Shown here in pieces: positions 23,438 to 30,612 of a stretch of 37,307 nucleotides of DNA. The stretch spans positions 1-37,307 of the forward strand of contig NZ_JH417848.1 in assembly GCF_000239295.1 (NCBI RefSeq). Direction: 5' to 3'. Source of the DNA: Flavonifractor plautii ATCC 29863 (GTDB lineage Bacteria > Bacillota > Clostridia > Oscillospirales > Oscillospiraceae). The notes under the pieces were generated by a model. It worked only from the letters and a program-made list of their open reading frames with translations. It did no database searches and was not told where the DNA came from. The position numbers and the translations under genes are program-made. The first letter of the stretch is position 1, and every line of letters begins with the position of its first letter.

Positions 23438-24196
23438 TCAGCGCCAGCCCTCCCAGAGCACCACAGACGCCGCCACGGCGGCGTTGAGGGACTCGCAGCG
23501 GTCCCGCATGGGGATTTTCAAAGTCGCCCGGCAGGCGTCCAGCACCGGCTGGGACACCCCCCGCCCCTCGCTGCCGATGACCACGGCGGCGCTGCCCAGG
23601 GGAACGGAGCGGATGTCCTCCGTGTCGTCCCGCAGGGCGGCGGCGTACAGGGGGACGGCCGACCGGGCCAGCCGGCCGGTCAGATCCTCCAGCGTCCCCT
23701 CCCACACCGGCAGGCGGAAGCAGGCCCCCATGGTGGCGCGCACCGTCTTGGGGGCAAAGGGCTCGGCGCAGCCGGGCAGCAGGAACAGCCCCGCCGCCCC
23801 GAAGGCGTCGGCGGTGCGCCAGACGGTGCCCACGTTGCCGGGGTCCTGCACCCCGTCCAGCACCAGCAGGCGGCCCTCCGGCAGCGTCTCCGGCGGAGCG
23901 GTGTCCGGCGTCCGGCACACGGCCAGCATGCCCTGGGGTGTCTCCACGGTGGACACCGCCCGCAGCAGCGCCTCCGGCACCTCCACCACCCGCACCCCGG
24001 CGGGCAGCTCCGCCGGGGGGGCGGTTCCCTCCGCCACCGCCAGCAGCTCCGGCGGCGGCCCCCAGCGCAGGGCCTCCCCCACCAGCTTGGTCCCTTCGCA
24101 GAGGAATACCCCCTGGGCCCGGCGGGTCTTTTTCTCCGCCCCCAGCCTGCGCAGGCGGGTGATCAGCGGATTTTGCCGGCTGGTGATGCGCTCCAT
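23438..24196 (-). CDS. SpoU/TrmH-family RNA 2'-O-methyltransferase
   Basis: 252 residues. An N-terminal substrate-binding domain (about 1-95, including RRAQGVFLCEGTKLVGEALRWG) precedes the SPOUT domain with its three motifs: LVLDGVQDPGNVGTVWRTAD (motif 1), AVVIGSEGRGVS (motif 2) and LKIPMRDRCESLNAAVAASV (motif 3), which form the SAM-binding trefoil knot. It methylates a ribose in rRNA or tRNA; the exact nucleotide cannot be told from sequence alone. The RlmB-like/TrmH label is the safest. The ATG at 24196 has GGAGG upstream and lies 11 bp after ktrA. A 90-bp gap with GC-rich hairpins separates it from dprA. Confidence 0.92.
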   Translation of the reverse strand: MERITSRQNPLITRLRRLGAEKKTRRAQGVFLCEGTKLVGEALRWGPPPELLAVAEGTAPPAELPAGVRVVEVPEALLRAVSTVETPQGMLAVCRTPDTAPPETLPEGRLLVLDGVQDPGNVGTVWRTADAFGAAGLFLLPGCAEPFAPKTVRATMGACFRLPVWEGTLEDLTGRLARSAVPLYAAALRDDTEDIRSVPLGSAAVVIGSEGRGVSQPVLDACRATLKIPMRDRCESLNAAVAASVVLWEGWR

Positions 24197-24207
24197 GGCG
24201 GTCCTCC

Positions 24208-24861
24208 TTACAAGTCCTGGAGATGGTTGATGTCCTCCGTGCGGCCCAGGGCCACCACCGCATCGCCCGGCTCAATAACATAGCTGGCGCCGGGGGCCAC
24301 GTTCAGCGCCCCGTCCTTGCCCCTGCGCACGGCGATGATGTTGACCTTGTAACGGGCCCGCACATCCAGATTTTGAATCGTTTCGTAGTGCCACTCCTTG
24401 GGCACGGCGGTCTCCACGATGCCGAAATCCTCGCTCAGCTCAATGAAGTTGAGCACGTTGGAGCTGGAGAGCCCCTGGGCCAGCTTGACCCCCATCTCGT
24501 GCTCGGGGAATACCACCCGGTCCGCCCCGATCTTCTCCAGCACCTTGCGGTGGACGTGGCTCTGGGCCTTGCAGATGACCCGCTTGACCCCAATCTCCTT
24601 CAGATTAAGCGTGATAAGGGCGGAGTTTCCGATATCGTCTCCCACCGCCACCACGGCGCAGTCGTAGTTGCGCACGCCCAGGGCCCGCAGAACCGAGGGG
24701 TCCCTGGCGTCGCCGGTGACGGCGTGGGTGACCTTTTCGGCCACCCTCTGCACGTGATCCTCCCGCTCGTCCACTGCCAGCACCTCATGGCCCAGGGAGC
24801 TGAGCTCCGTGGCCACGGCGCTGCCAAACCGGCCCAGGCCGATGACAACAAAGGTTTTCAT
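24208..24861 (-). CDS. ktrA: KtrA/TrkA-type potassium channel regulatory subunit
   Basis: 217 residues with one RCK unit. An RCK_N Rossmann domain (residues 1-130) begins FVVIGLGRFGSAVATELSSL with the GxGxxG nucleotide-binding turn, followed by VLAVDEREDHVQRVAE. An RCK_C domain covers about 135-217 (ISVRRGKDG-like region IIAVRRGKDGALNVAPGAS). Single RCK length fits KtrA rather than the double TrkA of enterobacteria. It binds ATP/ADP and often c-di-AMP and gates the membrane subunit encoded 38 bp upstream. The symbol rests on length and pairing. Confidence 0.92.
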   Translation of the reverse strand: MKTFVVIGLGRFGSAVATELSSLGHEVLAVDEREDHVQRVAEKVTHAVTGDARDPSVLRALGVRNYDCAVVAVGDDIGNSALITLNLKEIGVKRVICKAQSHVHRKVLEKIGADRVVFPEHEMGVKLAQGLSSSNVLNFIELSEDFGIVETAVPKEWHYETIQNLDVRARYKVNIIAVRRGKDGALNVAPGASYVIEPGDAVVALGRTEDINHLQDL

Positions 24862-24899
24862 AACGTGGAAAACACTTCCTTTTCTCCTGATGCGGCGCT

Positions 24900-26282
24900 T
24901 CAGCCGATCATGACGTTCATCTCAGGGTATTTGATCTTGGCCGGATGCCTGTTTCCGGTGATAAAGGCGATGGAGAAGGACAGGATGCCCACACGGCCCA
25001 TATACATCAGCAGGATCAGCAGCCCCTGGGAGAAGGGGGTGAGGGTGGGGGTGATCCCGGTGGTCAGGCCCACCGTGCCCATGGCGGAGGCCACCTCGAA
25101 GGCGCTGTCCAGGTAGGGCAGATCCTCCACCGTGGACACCACCATGGAGCTGAACACAAAGACAAACAGCACCACCAGCGCCAGGGTCATGGCATTGAGC
25201 ACCCGGCGGTAGTGGATCGCCCGGCCGCGGAAGGTGACCTGCTCCCGGCCCATGAGGCCGGAGCGCAGGGCCAGCAGCAGCACGCCCACCGTGGCGGTCT
25301 TGATGCCGCCGGCGGTAGAGCCGGAGGAGCCGCCGATGAGCATCAGCACGCAGGACATGGCCTTGCTGGTGTCGCTGAGGCCGCCCTGGCCGATGGAGTC
25401 GAAGCCGGCGGTGCGCAGGGTGACGGACTGGAACAGGGCGTTGAGTCCCTTCTGCCAGAGGGGCATGTCCCCCAGGGTGGCGGGGTTGTCAAACTCCTCC
25501 ATCAGGAAGAACAGGGCGCCCCCCACGATCAGCACAGCGGTGATGAGGAGCACCATCTTGCTGTAGACCGACAGCCTGCTCCAGCACCGCTTGTCCACAA
25601 TGTCCTCCCACACGAAGAAGCCCAGGCCGCCCACTACGATGAGGGCGGCGGTGGTGCCCAGCATCAGGGGGTTGTCGTTGTAGCCGGCCAGGCTGCTGAA
25701 GGCACCGAAGCGCCCTCCCAGCAGATCAAAGCCCGCGTTGCAGAAGGAGGAGACTGCGTGGAACACGGCGTGCCAAGTGCCCTTGAGGAAGCCGAACTCC
25801 GGGATGAGGCACACCGACATGAGCACCGCCCCCGCCGTCTCCATGGCGAAGGTGCCGATGAGGGCGTGGCGCACCACCCGCACCACCCCGTCCATGTCGT
25901 TGAGGTTGAGGGTGGACACCATGATAAGCCGCTCCGACAGGCCAATACGCCGGTGGAGGGCGAAGGAGACGAGGGTGATGACCGTCATGAAGCCCAGACC
26001 GCCCAACTGGATCATGGTCAGGATGACCGCCTGACCGAACAGCGTCCACTGGGTCCACGTGTCCACCAGGATCAGGCCGGTGACGCAGGTGGAGGAGGTG
26101 GCGGTGAACAGTCCGGTGAAGAACCCGGCGCTCTGTCCGTCCCGGGAGGCGATGGGCAGGGTCAGCAGCAGCGCCCCGATCAGAATAATCGCCGCGAAGG
26201 AGCCCGCCACGATCCGGGTGGCGTTGAGGCTCCGGTTGCGGATAAAGCTGTCCCGCAGCCAGAGCGCGCATTTCTTGATCAA
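24900..26282 (-). CDS. ktrB: KtrB/TrkH-type potassium transporter subunit
   Basis: 460 residues, mostly hydrophobic. Four repeated membrane-pore-membrane units are visible, each with its filter region: TATSSTCVTGLIL, HAVSSFCNAGFDLL, QSVTLRTAGFDSIG and ASAMGTVGLTTGITP. This is the K+ (Na+-coupled in Ktr) uptake pore. The start is a TTG at 26282 with AAGGAGG 8 bases upstream. It is followed by its regulator ktrA. I looked for a c-di-AMP (ydaO) riboswitch ahead of it and did not find the conserved pieces. Confidence 0.94.
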   Translation of the reverse strand: MIKKCALWLRDSFIRNRSLNATRIVAGSFAAIILIGALLLTLPIASRDGQSAGFFTGLFTATSSTCVTGLILVDTWTQWTLFGQAVILTMIQLGGLGFMTVITLVSFALHRRIGLSERLIMVSTLNLNDMDGVVRVVRHALIGTFAMETAGAVLMSVCLIPEFGFLKGTWHAVFHAVSSFCNAGFDLLGGRFGAFSSLAGYNDNPLMLGTTAALIVVGGLGFFVWEDIVDKRCWSRLSVYSKMVLLITAVLIVGGALFFLMEEFDNPATLGDMPLWQKGLNALFQSVTLRTAGFDSIGQGGLSDTSKAMSCVLMLIGGSSGSTAGGIKTATVGVLLLALRSGLMGREQVTFRGRAIHYRRVLNAMTLALVVLFVFVFSSMVVSTVEDLPYLDSAFEVASAMGTVGLTTGITPTLTPFSQGLLILLMYMGRVGILSFSIAFITGNRHPAKIKYPEMNVMIG

Positions 26283-26330
26283 AGCCTTGGCCTCCTTAAG
26301 GGTGGGATGGAAACGATTTTGACGCAGAAA

Positions 26331-26364
26331 AGCATGCCGAAGGAAGGATTCCCTTCGGCATGCT
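26331..26364 (-). terminator. intrinsic terminator downstream of lysS
   Basis: AGCATGCCGAAGG pairs with CCTTCGGCATGCT (13 bp). On the minus strand it is followed by TTTTCTG. It lies 4 bp after the stop of the short frame at 26368-26460 and ahead of ktrB. Confidence 0.85.
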
Positions 26365-26367
26365 CAT

Positions 26368-26460
26368 TCAGTCCGGCGAATTCCAGCCGGGGATGGGAGC
26401 AGCGGGGGTATGAAACGCCCGGTCAGCACGCAGATATTCACTTCCCAGGCGCTTCTCCAT
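26368..26460 (-). CDS. possible 30-residue gene between lysS and its terminator
   Basis: ATG at 26460 to TGA at 26370-26368 encodes 30 residues, beginning MEKRLGSEYLRADRAF and ending GWNSPD. GAGGAG lies 4-5 bases upstream, and a clean intrinsic terminator follows the stop directly, the usual layout of a real last gene. An in-frame ATG at 26472 would add four residues. No family recognised. The whole frame lies within an inverted repeat (26395-26492), so it could instead be part of a structured 3' RNA. Confidence 0.4.
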   Translation of the reverse strand: MEKRLGSEYLRADRAFHTPAAPIPGWNSPD

Positions 26461-26492
26461 GGCTCTCCTCATACCCCCTTGCACTTGCTCCC
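26395..26492. repeat. two-part inverted repeat in the lysS 3' region
   Basis: GGGAGCA (26395-26401) pairs with TGCTCCC (26486-26492), and GGGGGTATGA (26404-26413) pairs with TCATACCCCC (26469-26478). The 17 paired bases enclose about 55 bases that hold most of the short frame. In RNA this would be one long hairpin whose base lies 20 bp past the lysS stop. Confidence 0.75.
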
Positions 26493-26512
26493 GCTTCCCA
26501 GGACAGACCGGC

Positions 26513-28462
26513 TCAATACAGCTTGGCGCCCGCCGGAATGTGGTCGTCCACCATCAGGCAGTGGAGCTTCTCCACGCCCTCCTCGTGGTGTACCGCGGAG
26601 ATGATCATGCCGCAGGAGTCGATGCCCATCATCTTGCGGGGCGGCAGGTTGGTAATGGCGATGAGGGTCTTGCCCACCAGCTCCTCCGGCTCATAGGTGT
26701 CGTGGATGCCGCTCAGGATCACACGATCCTCGCCGGTACCGTCATCCAGAACAAACTTCAGCAGCTTCTTGCTCTTGGGCACGGCGGTGCACTCCTTGAC
26801 CTTCACGGCCCGGAAGTCAGACTTGGCAAAGGTCTCGAAGTCCACGAACTCCTGGAACAGGGGCTCAATCTCCACCTTGGAGAAGTCCACCGGGCCCTGC
26901 TCGGCGGCGGGGACAGCGCAGTTGGTTCCAGCCGCGGCGCGCTTGGCGGACTCAGGCTTGTCCAGGGGCTTCATGGTGGGGAAGAGGATCACGTCGCGGA
27001 TGGAGTCGGAGTCGGTGAGCAGCATCACGCAGCGGTCGATGCCGATACCCATGCCGCCCGTGGGGGGCAGGCCGTACTCCAGGGCGTTGATGAAATCCTC
27101 GTCCATCATGCCGGCCTCGTCGTTGCCCATCTCACGCAGGGCCAGCTCGTGCTCGAAGCGGCCGCGCTGGTCAATGGGATCGTTGAGCTCGGAGAAGGCG
27201 TTGGCAAACTCACAGTGGTTGATAAACAGCTCGAAGCGCTCGGTGAGGCGGGGATCCTTGGGGGAGCGCTTGGTCAGCGGGGACACCTCCACCGGATACA
27301 TGGTGATGAAGGTGGGCTGGATCAGCTTCTCCTCCACCCGCTGGTCAAAGGCCTCGTACAGGGCGGTGCCCCAGGTGCGCTCGCAGCCCTCCAGATCGAT
27401 GCCCTTGGCCTCGGCGGCCTTGCAGGCCTCCTCGTCGTCGGAGATGGCCTCAAAGTCCACACCCACATACTCCCGGACGGCATCGATCATGGTCATGCGC
27501 TTCCAGCCGGGAGTCAGGTCAATCTCGTTGCCCAGCCAAGTCACACGATAGGAGCCCAGGATCTCCTTGGCAGCGGTGGAGAGAACCCCCTCGGCAATGT
27601 CCATCATGTCGTGGAAGTCGGCATAGGCCTCATAGAGCTCGATGGTGGTGAACTCCGGGTTGTGCTTGGGATCCATGCCCTCGTTGCGGAAGATGCGGCC
27701 GATCTCATACACCCGCTCAAAGCCGCCCACAGTGAGCCGCTTCAGGTTCAGCTCGGTGGCGATGCGCATATACATGTCGATGTCCAGGGTGTTGTGGTGG
27801 GTGATGAAGGGCCGGGCGGTGGCGCCGCCGGAGATGGTGTTGAGGACAGGGGTCTCCACCTCCAGGTAGTCCCGCTCGTCCAGATACCGGCGCATATGCT
27901 TGATGAAGGCGGTGCGGATACGGAAGGCACGGCGCACGTCCTCGTTCATGATCAGATCCACATAGCGCTGGCGGTAGCGCATCTCCTTGTCGGTCAGGCC
28001 GTGGAATTTCTCGGGCAGAGGCTGGAGGGACTTGGAGAGAAGCGTCACCTTGTGGGCCTTGACGGAGATCTCGCCCCGCTTGGTCTTAAAGACCTCGCCT
28101 TCCACGCCCACGATGTCGCCGATGTCGGTCTTTTTGAACTTGGCGAAGGCCTCCTCGCCCAGCTCGTCCACGCGGACGTAGAGCTGGATGCGGCCCTTGC
28201 CGTCCTGCAGATCGCAGAACACGGCCTTGCCCATGCCCCGCTTGGACATGATGCGGCCGGCCACGGAGGTCATAGCGCCCTCCAGGGCCTCAAAGCCCTC
28301 CTTAATGTCGGCGGAGTGGTGCTTCACCACAAATTTGGTGATCTGGAAGGGGTCCTGGCCCGCGTCCTGCAGCTCCTTGAGCTTGGCGCGGCGGATCAGG
28401 CGCTGTTCGGACAGGGACGGCTGCTCCTCGGGCTGGTTGACGCTTCTCTCTTCTGTGCTCAT
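26513..28462 (-). CDS. lysS: lysyl-tRNA synthetase (class II) with C-terminal tRNA-binding domain
   Basis: 649 residues against about 490-510 for the usual bacterial enzyme. The N-terminal OB fold (about 55-150) contains VAGRIMSKRGMGKAVFCDLQD. The class II motifs are present: motif 1 at RYRQRYVDLIMNEDVRRAFR, motif 2 FRNEGMDPKHNPEFTTIELY, motif 3 GLPPTGGMGIGIDRCVMLL. The standard enzyme ends near residue 500 (SIRDVILFPTMKP). The remaining part, about 540-649 (FSKVEIEPLFQEFVDFETFAKSDFRAVKVKECTAVPKSKKLL...), is an EMAPII/Trbp111-type domain like the MetRS C-terminus. It starts 11 bp after greA. Confidence 0.95.
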   Translation of the reverse strand: MSTEERSVNQPEEQPSLSEQRLIRRAKLKELQDAGQDPFQITKFVVKHHSADIKEGFEALEGAMTSVAGRIMSKRGMGKAVFCDLQDGKGRIQLYVRVDELGEEAFAKFKKTDIGDIVGVEGEVFKTKRGEISVKAHKVTLLSKSLQPLPEKFHGLTDKEMRYRQRYVDLIMNEDVRRAFRIRTAFIKHMRRYLDERDYLEVETPVLNTISGGATARPFITHHNTLDIDMYMRIATELNLKRLTVGGFERVYEIGRIFRNEGMDPKHNPEFTTIELYEAYADFHDMMDIAEGVLSTAAKEILGSYRVTWLGNEIDLTPGWKRMTMIDAVREYVGVDFEAISDDEEACKAAEAKGIDLEGCERTWGTALYEAFDQRVEEKLIQPTFITMYPVEVSPLTKRSPKDPRLTERFELFINHCEFANAFSELNDPIDQRGRFEHELALREMGNDEAGMMDEDFINALEYGLPPTGGMGIGIDRCVMLLTDSDSIRDVILFPTMKPLDKPESAKRAAAGTNCAVPAAEQGPVDFSKVEIEPLFQEFVDFETFAKSDFRAVKVKECTAVPKSKKLLKFVLDDGTGEDRVILSGIHDTYEPEELVGKTLIAITNLPPRKMMGIDSCGMIISAVHHEEGVEKLHCLMVDDHIPAGAKLY

Positions 28463-28473
28463 GACTCTGCTCC

Positions 28474-28947
28474 TTACTTTTGAATCTCTAAAATACGGTA
28501 CCTCAGTACGCCGGCGGGGGCCTCCACCTGAACCTCGTCACCCACTGCGTTGCCCAGCAGGGCCTTGCCGAAGGGGGAGTCCTCGGAGATACGGCCGTTC
28601 ATGGGGTCGGCCTCCTGGGAGCCCACCACCTGGTAGCTCTCCTCCTCCTCGAACTCCAGATCCAGTACCTTGACCTTGGAGCCCAGGCGGACGGAATTGG
28701 GGTCGGTCTCATGCTCCTCGATGACCACATAGTTGGCCAGGATGTTCTCCACCTCCGCGATGCGGGAGTAGAGCTTACCCTGCTCGTTCTTGGCCTCGTC
28801 GTACTCACTGTTCTCGGACAGGTCGCCGAAGGAGCGGGCCTCCTTGATCTGGTCGGCGACCTCCTTCTCCCGGACGGTCTTCAGATAGTTGAGCTCCTGC
28901 TTGAGCTCCTCCAAGCGCTCCGCGCTCAGCTTAAATTCTTTCGCCAT
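28474..28947 (-). CDS. greA: transcription elongation factor GreA
   Basis: 157 residues, normal length. GreA restarts backtracked RNA polymerase by stimulating transcript cleavage. The N-terminal coiled coil (about 5-75) includes LSAERLEELKQELNYLKTVR and the acidic tip GDLSENSEYDEAKNEQ that reaches the active site. The FKBP-like C-terminal part carries VVGSQEADPMNGRISEDSPFGKALLGNAVGDEVQVEAP. Its promoter at 29056-29084 probably drives both greA and lysS. Confidence 0.96.
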   Translation of the reverse strand: MAKEFKLSAERLEELKQELNYLKTVREKEVADQIKEARSFGDLSENSEYDEAKNEQGKLYSRIAEVENILANYVVIEEHETDPNSVRLGSKVKVLDLEFEEEESYQVVGSQEADPMNGRISEDSPFGKALLGNAVGDEVQVEAPAGVLRYRILEIQK

Positions 28948-29055
28948 TGCCGTATGCGCACACCTTTCTTTTTTGCTTCTTCCTTATCGGTCAAAAGGCC
29001 TCAACCAGGCCTCTTCTGAAATCTCAACAGAAACATTACGCCACGTTAATACGAT

Positions 29056-29084
29056 ATTATAGGTAGTTTCCCACCTTCTGTCAA
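29056..29084 (-). promoter_or_regulatory. consensus promoter for greA-lysS
   Basis: Minus strand: perfect TTGACA (29084-29079), 17-bp spacer, perfect TATAAT (29061-29056). About 108 bp precede the greA ATG, leaving an untranslated leader of roughly 100 bases in which I see no clear structure. Confidence 0.92.
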
Positions 29085-29099
29085 GTCAATTATTTCCCA

Positions 29100-29813
29100 T
29101 CATGTGGCATGAATCCGGATCTGTCCCTCTGTCAGGCGGCCGCACTCCCACAACAGGGACAGCAGCGGAAGGGGGGCCAGGTCCGGCGGCAGCCCCCCCT
29201 CCTCCAGTATGGGGCGCAGGCCGGCCAGCCCGGGCACGGGGCCGTACAGCCGGAGCACCGTTCCCCTCTCCTCCCCGCCCGGGCCGAAGGCCAGGGTCAC
29301 GTCGGGGGCCGCCCCGCCGGGCCGCAGCACCGCCGCGCCATACTCCTCCCGCAGCCACGCCGCCAGTTCCTCCCCCTCGCCGGGCACATCCACCACCAGA
29401 TGGCGCACCTGGGGACACAGGCGCGCCGCCGCAGCAAACAGCGGCCGGCTCACCCGGGGGCCGGACAGGGCCACAGTGGCCCGCACCCGCAGTATGCCCG
29501 CCCGCCGGAGCGCGGCCAGGGCCAGGGGGACGGCGATAGCCTGGCAGAAGGGCTCCAGGTCCACACTCCGCAGCCCCTGTCCCTCCAGCGCGGGCCAGTC
29601 GGGAAAATCCTCCGCCGTCAGCGCCCGCCGTACTCCTGCGCGGTACAGGGCCGCCGCCCCCTGCTCCGCCCGTCTCTTCCGCCTGTCATCCCGCAGACCG
29701 GGGCGGACCGGCACCGACACCCGCAGACAGCGCAGGCCCAGCACCCGCTCCTCCGTCACCACCGGGCGGCGGCCCCGCCGCTCCTCCAGCGCCACAATTC
29801 CCACCAACCCCAT
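29100..29813 (-). CDS. conserved-looking hypothetical protein, arginine/alanine rich
   Basis: About 237 residues. The ATG at 29813 is marked, but GAGGTG sits only two bases before it; a TTG two codons later is better spaced, so the start is uncertain. I do not recognise the family. An N-terminal third rich in arginine (RPGLRDDRRKRRAEQGAAAL) is followed by alternating hydrophobic strands and helices (RVRATVALSGPRVSRPLF, VRHLVVDVPGEGEELAAWL) suggestive of a Rossmann-like fold. No membrane segment. It lies 68 bp after yjdF on the same strand and ends 16 bp before the greA -35. Codon use matches its neighbours. Confidence 0.65.
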   Translation of the reverse strand: MGLVGIVALEERRGRRPVVTEERVLGLRCLRVSVPVRPGLRDDRRKRRAEQGAAALYRAGVRRALTAEDFPDWPALEGQGLRSVDLEPFCQAIAVPLALAALRRAGILRVRATVALSGPRVSRPLFAAAARLCPQVRHLVVDVPGEGEELAAWLREEYGAAVLRPGGAAPDVTLAFGPGGEERGTVLRLYGPVPGLAGLRPILEEGGLPPDLAPLPLLSLLWECGRLTEGQIRIHAT

Positions 29814-29881
29814 CACCTCGGGAACAGGATATGCGCCGGGGCCCGGTTTATGAGGGCGGAGGATATAGGAAGCGCCGGGGG

Positions 29882-30301
29882 TTAGTGCCCCCGGCGCTTC
29901 TCCTTCTTTTTCTCCTGGCGGAGGCGGAACCTGCGCTCCTCCTCCGCCGCGTCCCTTTGGCGATGCCGCTGCGCCCGTTCCGCCCTGCGCGCCTCCCACT
30001 GGAGCTGGAGGGCCTGCTGGGCCTTCGTGCCGACGCCGGTTTTCTCTGGACGGTTCCGCGCCTGCCGCCGGACCCGCTTGGGATTCTCCCGACCGGATGG
30101 ACGCCGGGGCGCCTCTACCGCTGGACTAAAGTCCAGGCCCCGCCACGCCGACAGGAGCCACTGCCAAACCTCTCCGTCCTTCGGCTCGGCGCCGAAGGTA
30201 TGGCGGCACACCTCCAGGCGCCCCTCCGCCTCCCGCTCATACACGCCCACCCAGAAGGGGTCGGCAAACCAGACCGTCAGCCTCGCATAGCCGCATTCCA
30301 T
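29882..30301 (-). CDS. yjdF: YjdF family protein (DUF2992)
   Basis: 139 residues. The N-terminal core LTVWFADPFWVGVYEREAEGRLEVCRHTFGAEPKDGEVWQWLL (residues 8-50) is the diagnostic YjdF block. A very basic helical tail follows, with NPKRVRRQARN and GTKAQQALQLQWEARRAERAQR ending in KKKEKRRGH. YjdF's biochemistry is unresolved, but in Firmicutes it is controlled by an RNA that binds azaaromatic compounds and is thought to help cope with toxic heterocycles. A long structured leader and its own promoter precede it here. Start is ATG at 30301. Confidence 0.92.
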   Translation of the reverse strand: MECGYARLTVWFADPFWVGVYEREAEGRLEVCRHTFGAEPKDGEVWQWLLSAWRGLDFSPAVEAPRRPSGRENPKRVRRQARNRPEKTGVGTKAQQALQLQWEARRAERAQRHRQRDAAEEERRFRLRQEKKKEKRRGH

Positions 30302-30440
30302 ATGAAGTTGTCCTCCTTAAATATAGGTCTTGCGCGGAGCGCGGACAACCAAGGAGGCAGGTTACTGACGGTCCCGGGGGCGGGACGCTCCCCCGGACCG
30401 CGCCCGGACTACCAACCGGGCCGTGTTTTTCGTTCCGCCC
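30302..30440 (-). ncRNA. candidate yjdF (azaaromatic/NaPP) riboswitch leader
   Basis: About 130 bases lie between the promoter and yjdF. In transcript order: a stem GCCCGG/CCGGGC, a strong stem CGGTCC-GGGGG/CCCCC-G-GGACCG, then CCTCCTT and GTTGTCC shortly before the ribosome site AAGGAGGACAAC. CCTCCTT can pair with AAGGAGG, and GTTGTCC with GGACAAC; the two pairings compete for the same GG. That is a direct means of opening or closing the ribosome site. Assignment to the yjdF class rests on the gene and the layout; I did not match the published consensus. Confidence 0.6.
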
Positions 30441-30444
30441 TCTG

Positions 30445-30473
30445 ATTATCACTCCGGTTCCGCCGCTTGTCAA
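30445..30473 (-). promoter_or_regulatory. promoter for yjdF
   Basis: Minus strand: perfect TTGACA (30473-30468), 17-bp spacer, GATAAT (30450-30445). Transcription would start near 30438, placing the whole structured leader in the message. Confidence 0.87.
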
Positions 30474-30493
30474 CCCCCGCGCCTCACCTTTCC

Positions 30494-30530
30494 TTTACGA
30501 TATCTTACAAAGAGTTTAGCTTGTTTTACA
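30494..30530 (+). promoter_or_regulatory. possible PhoP box upstream of phoA
   Basis: Four 6-base repeats about 10-11 bp apart: TTTACG (30494), CTTACA (30504), TTTAGC (30515), TTTACA (30525). Gram-positive PhoP binds TTTACA-like repeats at this helical spacing, and the downstream gene is an alkaline phosphatase. No convincing -10 was fixed; TGATAG near 30537 is a candidate. Confidence 0.5.
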
Positions 30531-30612
30531 CCACGCTGATAGCGCACTCCCCAATCTATCCGCTATCATGGCAACGTACCGAGCGCATCAAAATAACTTT
30601 GGAGGAATCAGA

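Noticed and set aside
26283-26512. ydaO (c-di-AMP) riboswitch ahead of ktrB
   Set aside because: Context suits it, but the conserved sequence blocks I know for that RNA were not found, and the hairpin nearest ktrB is a plain terminator for the lysS side.
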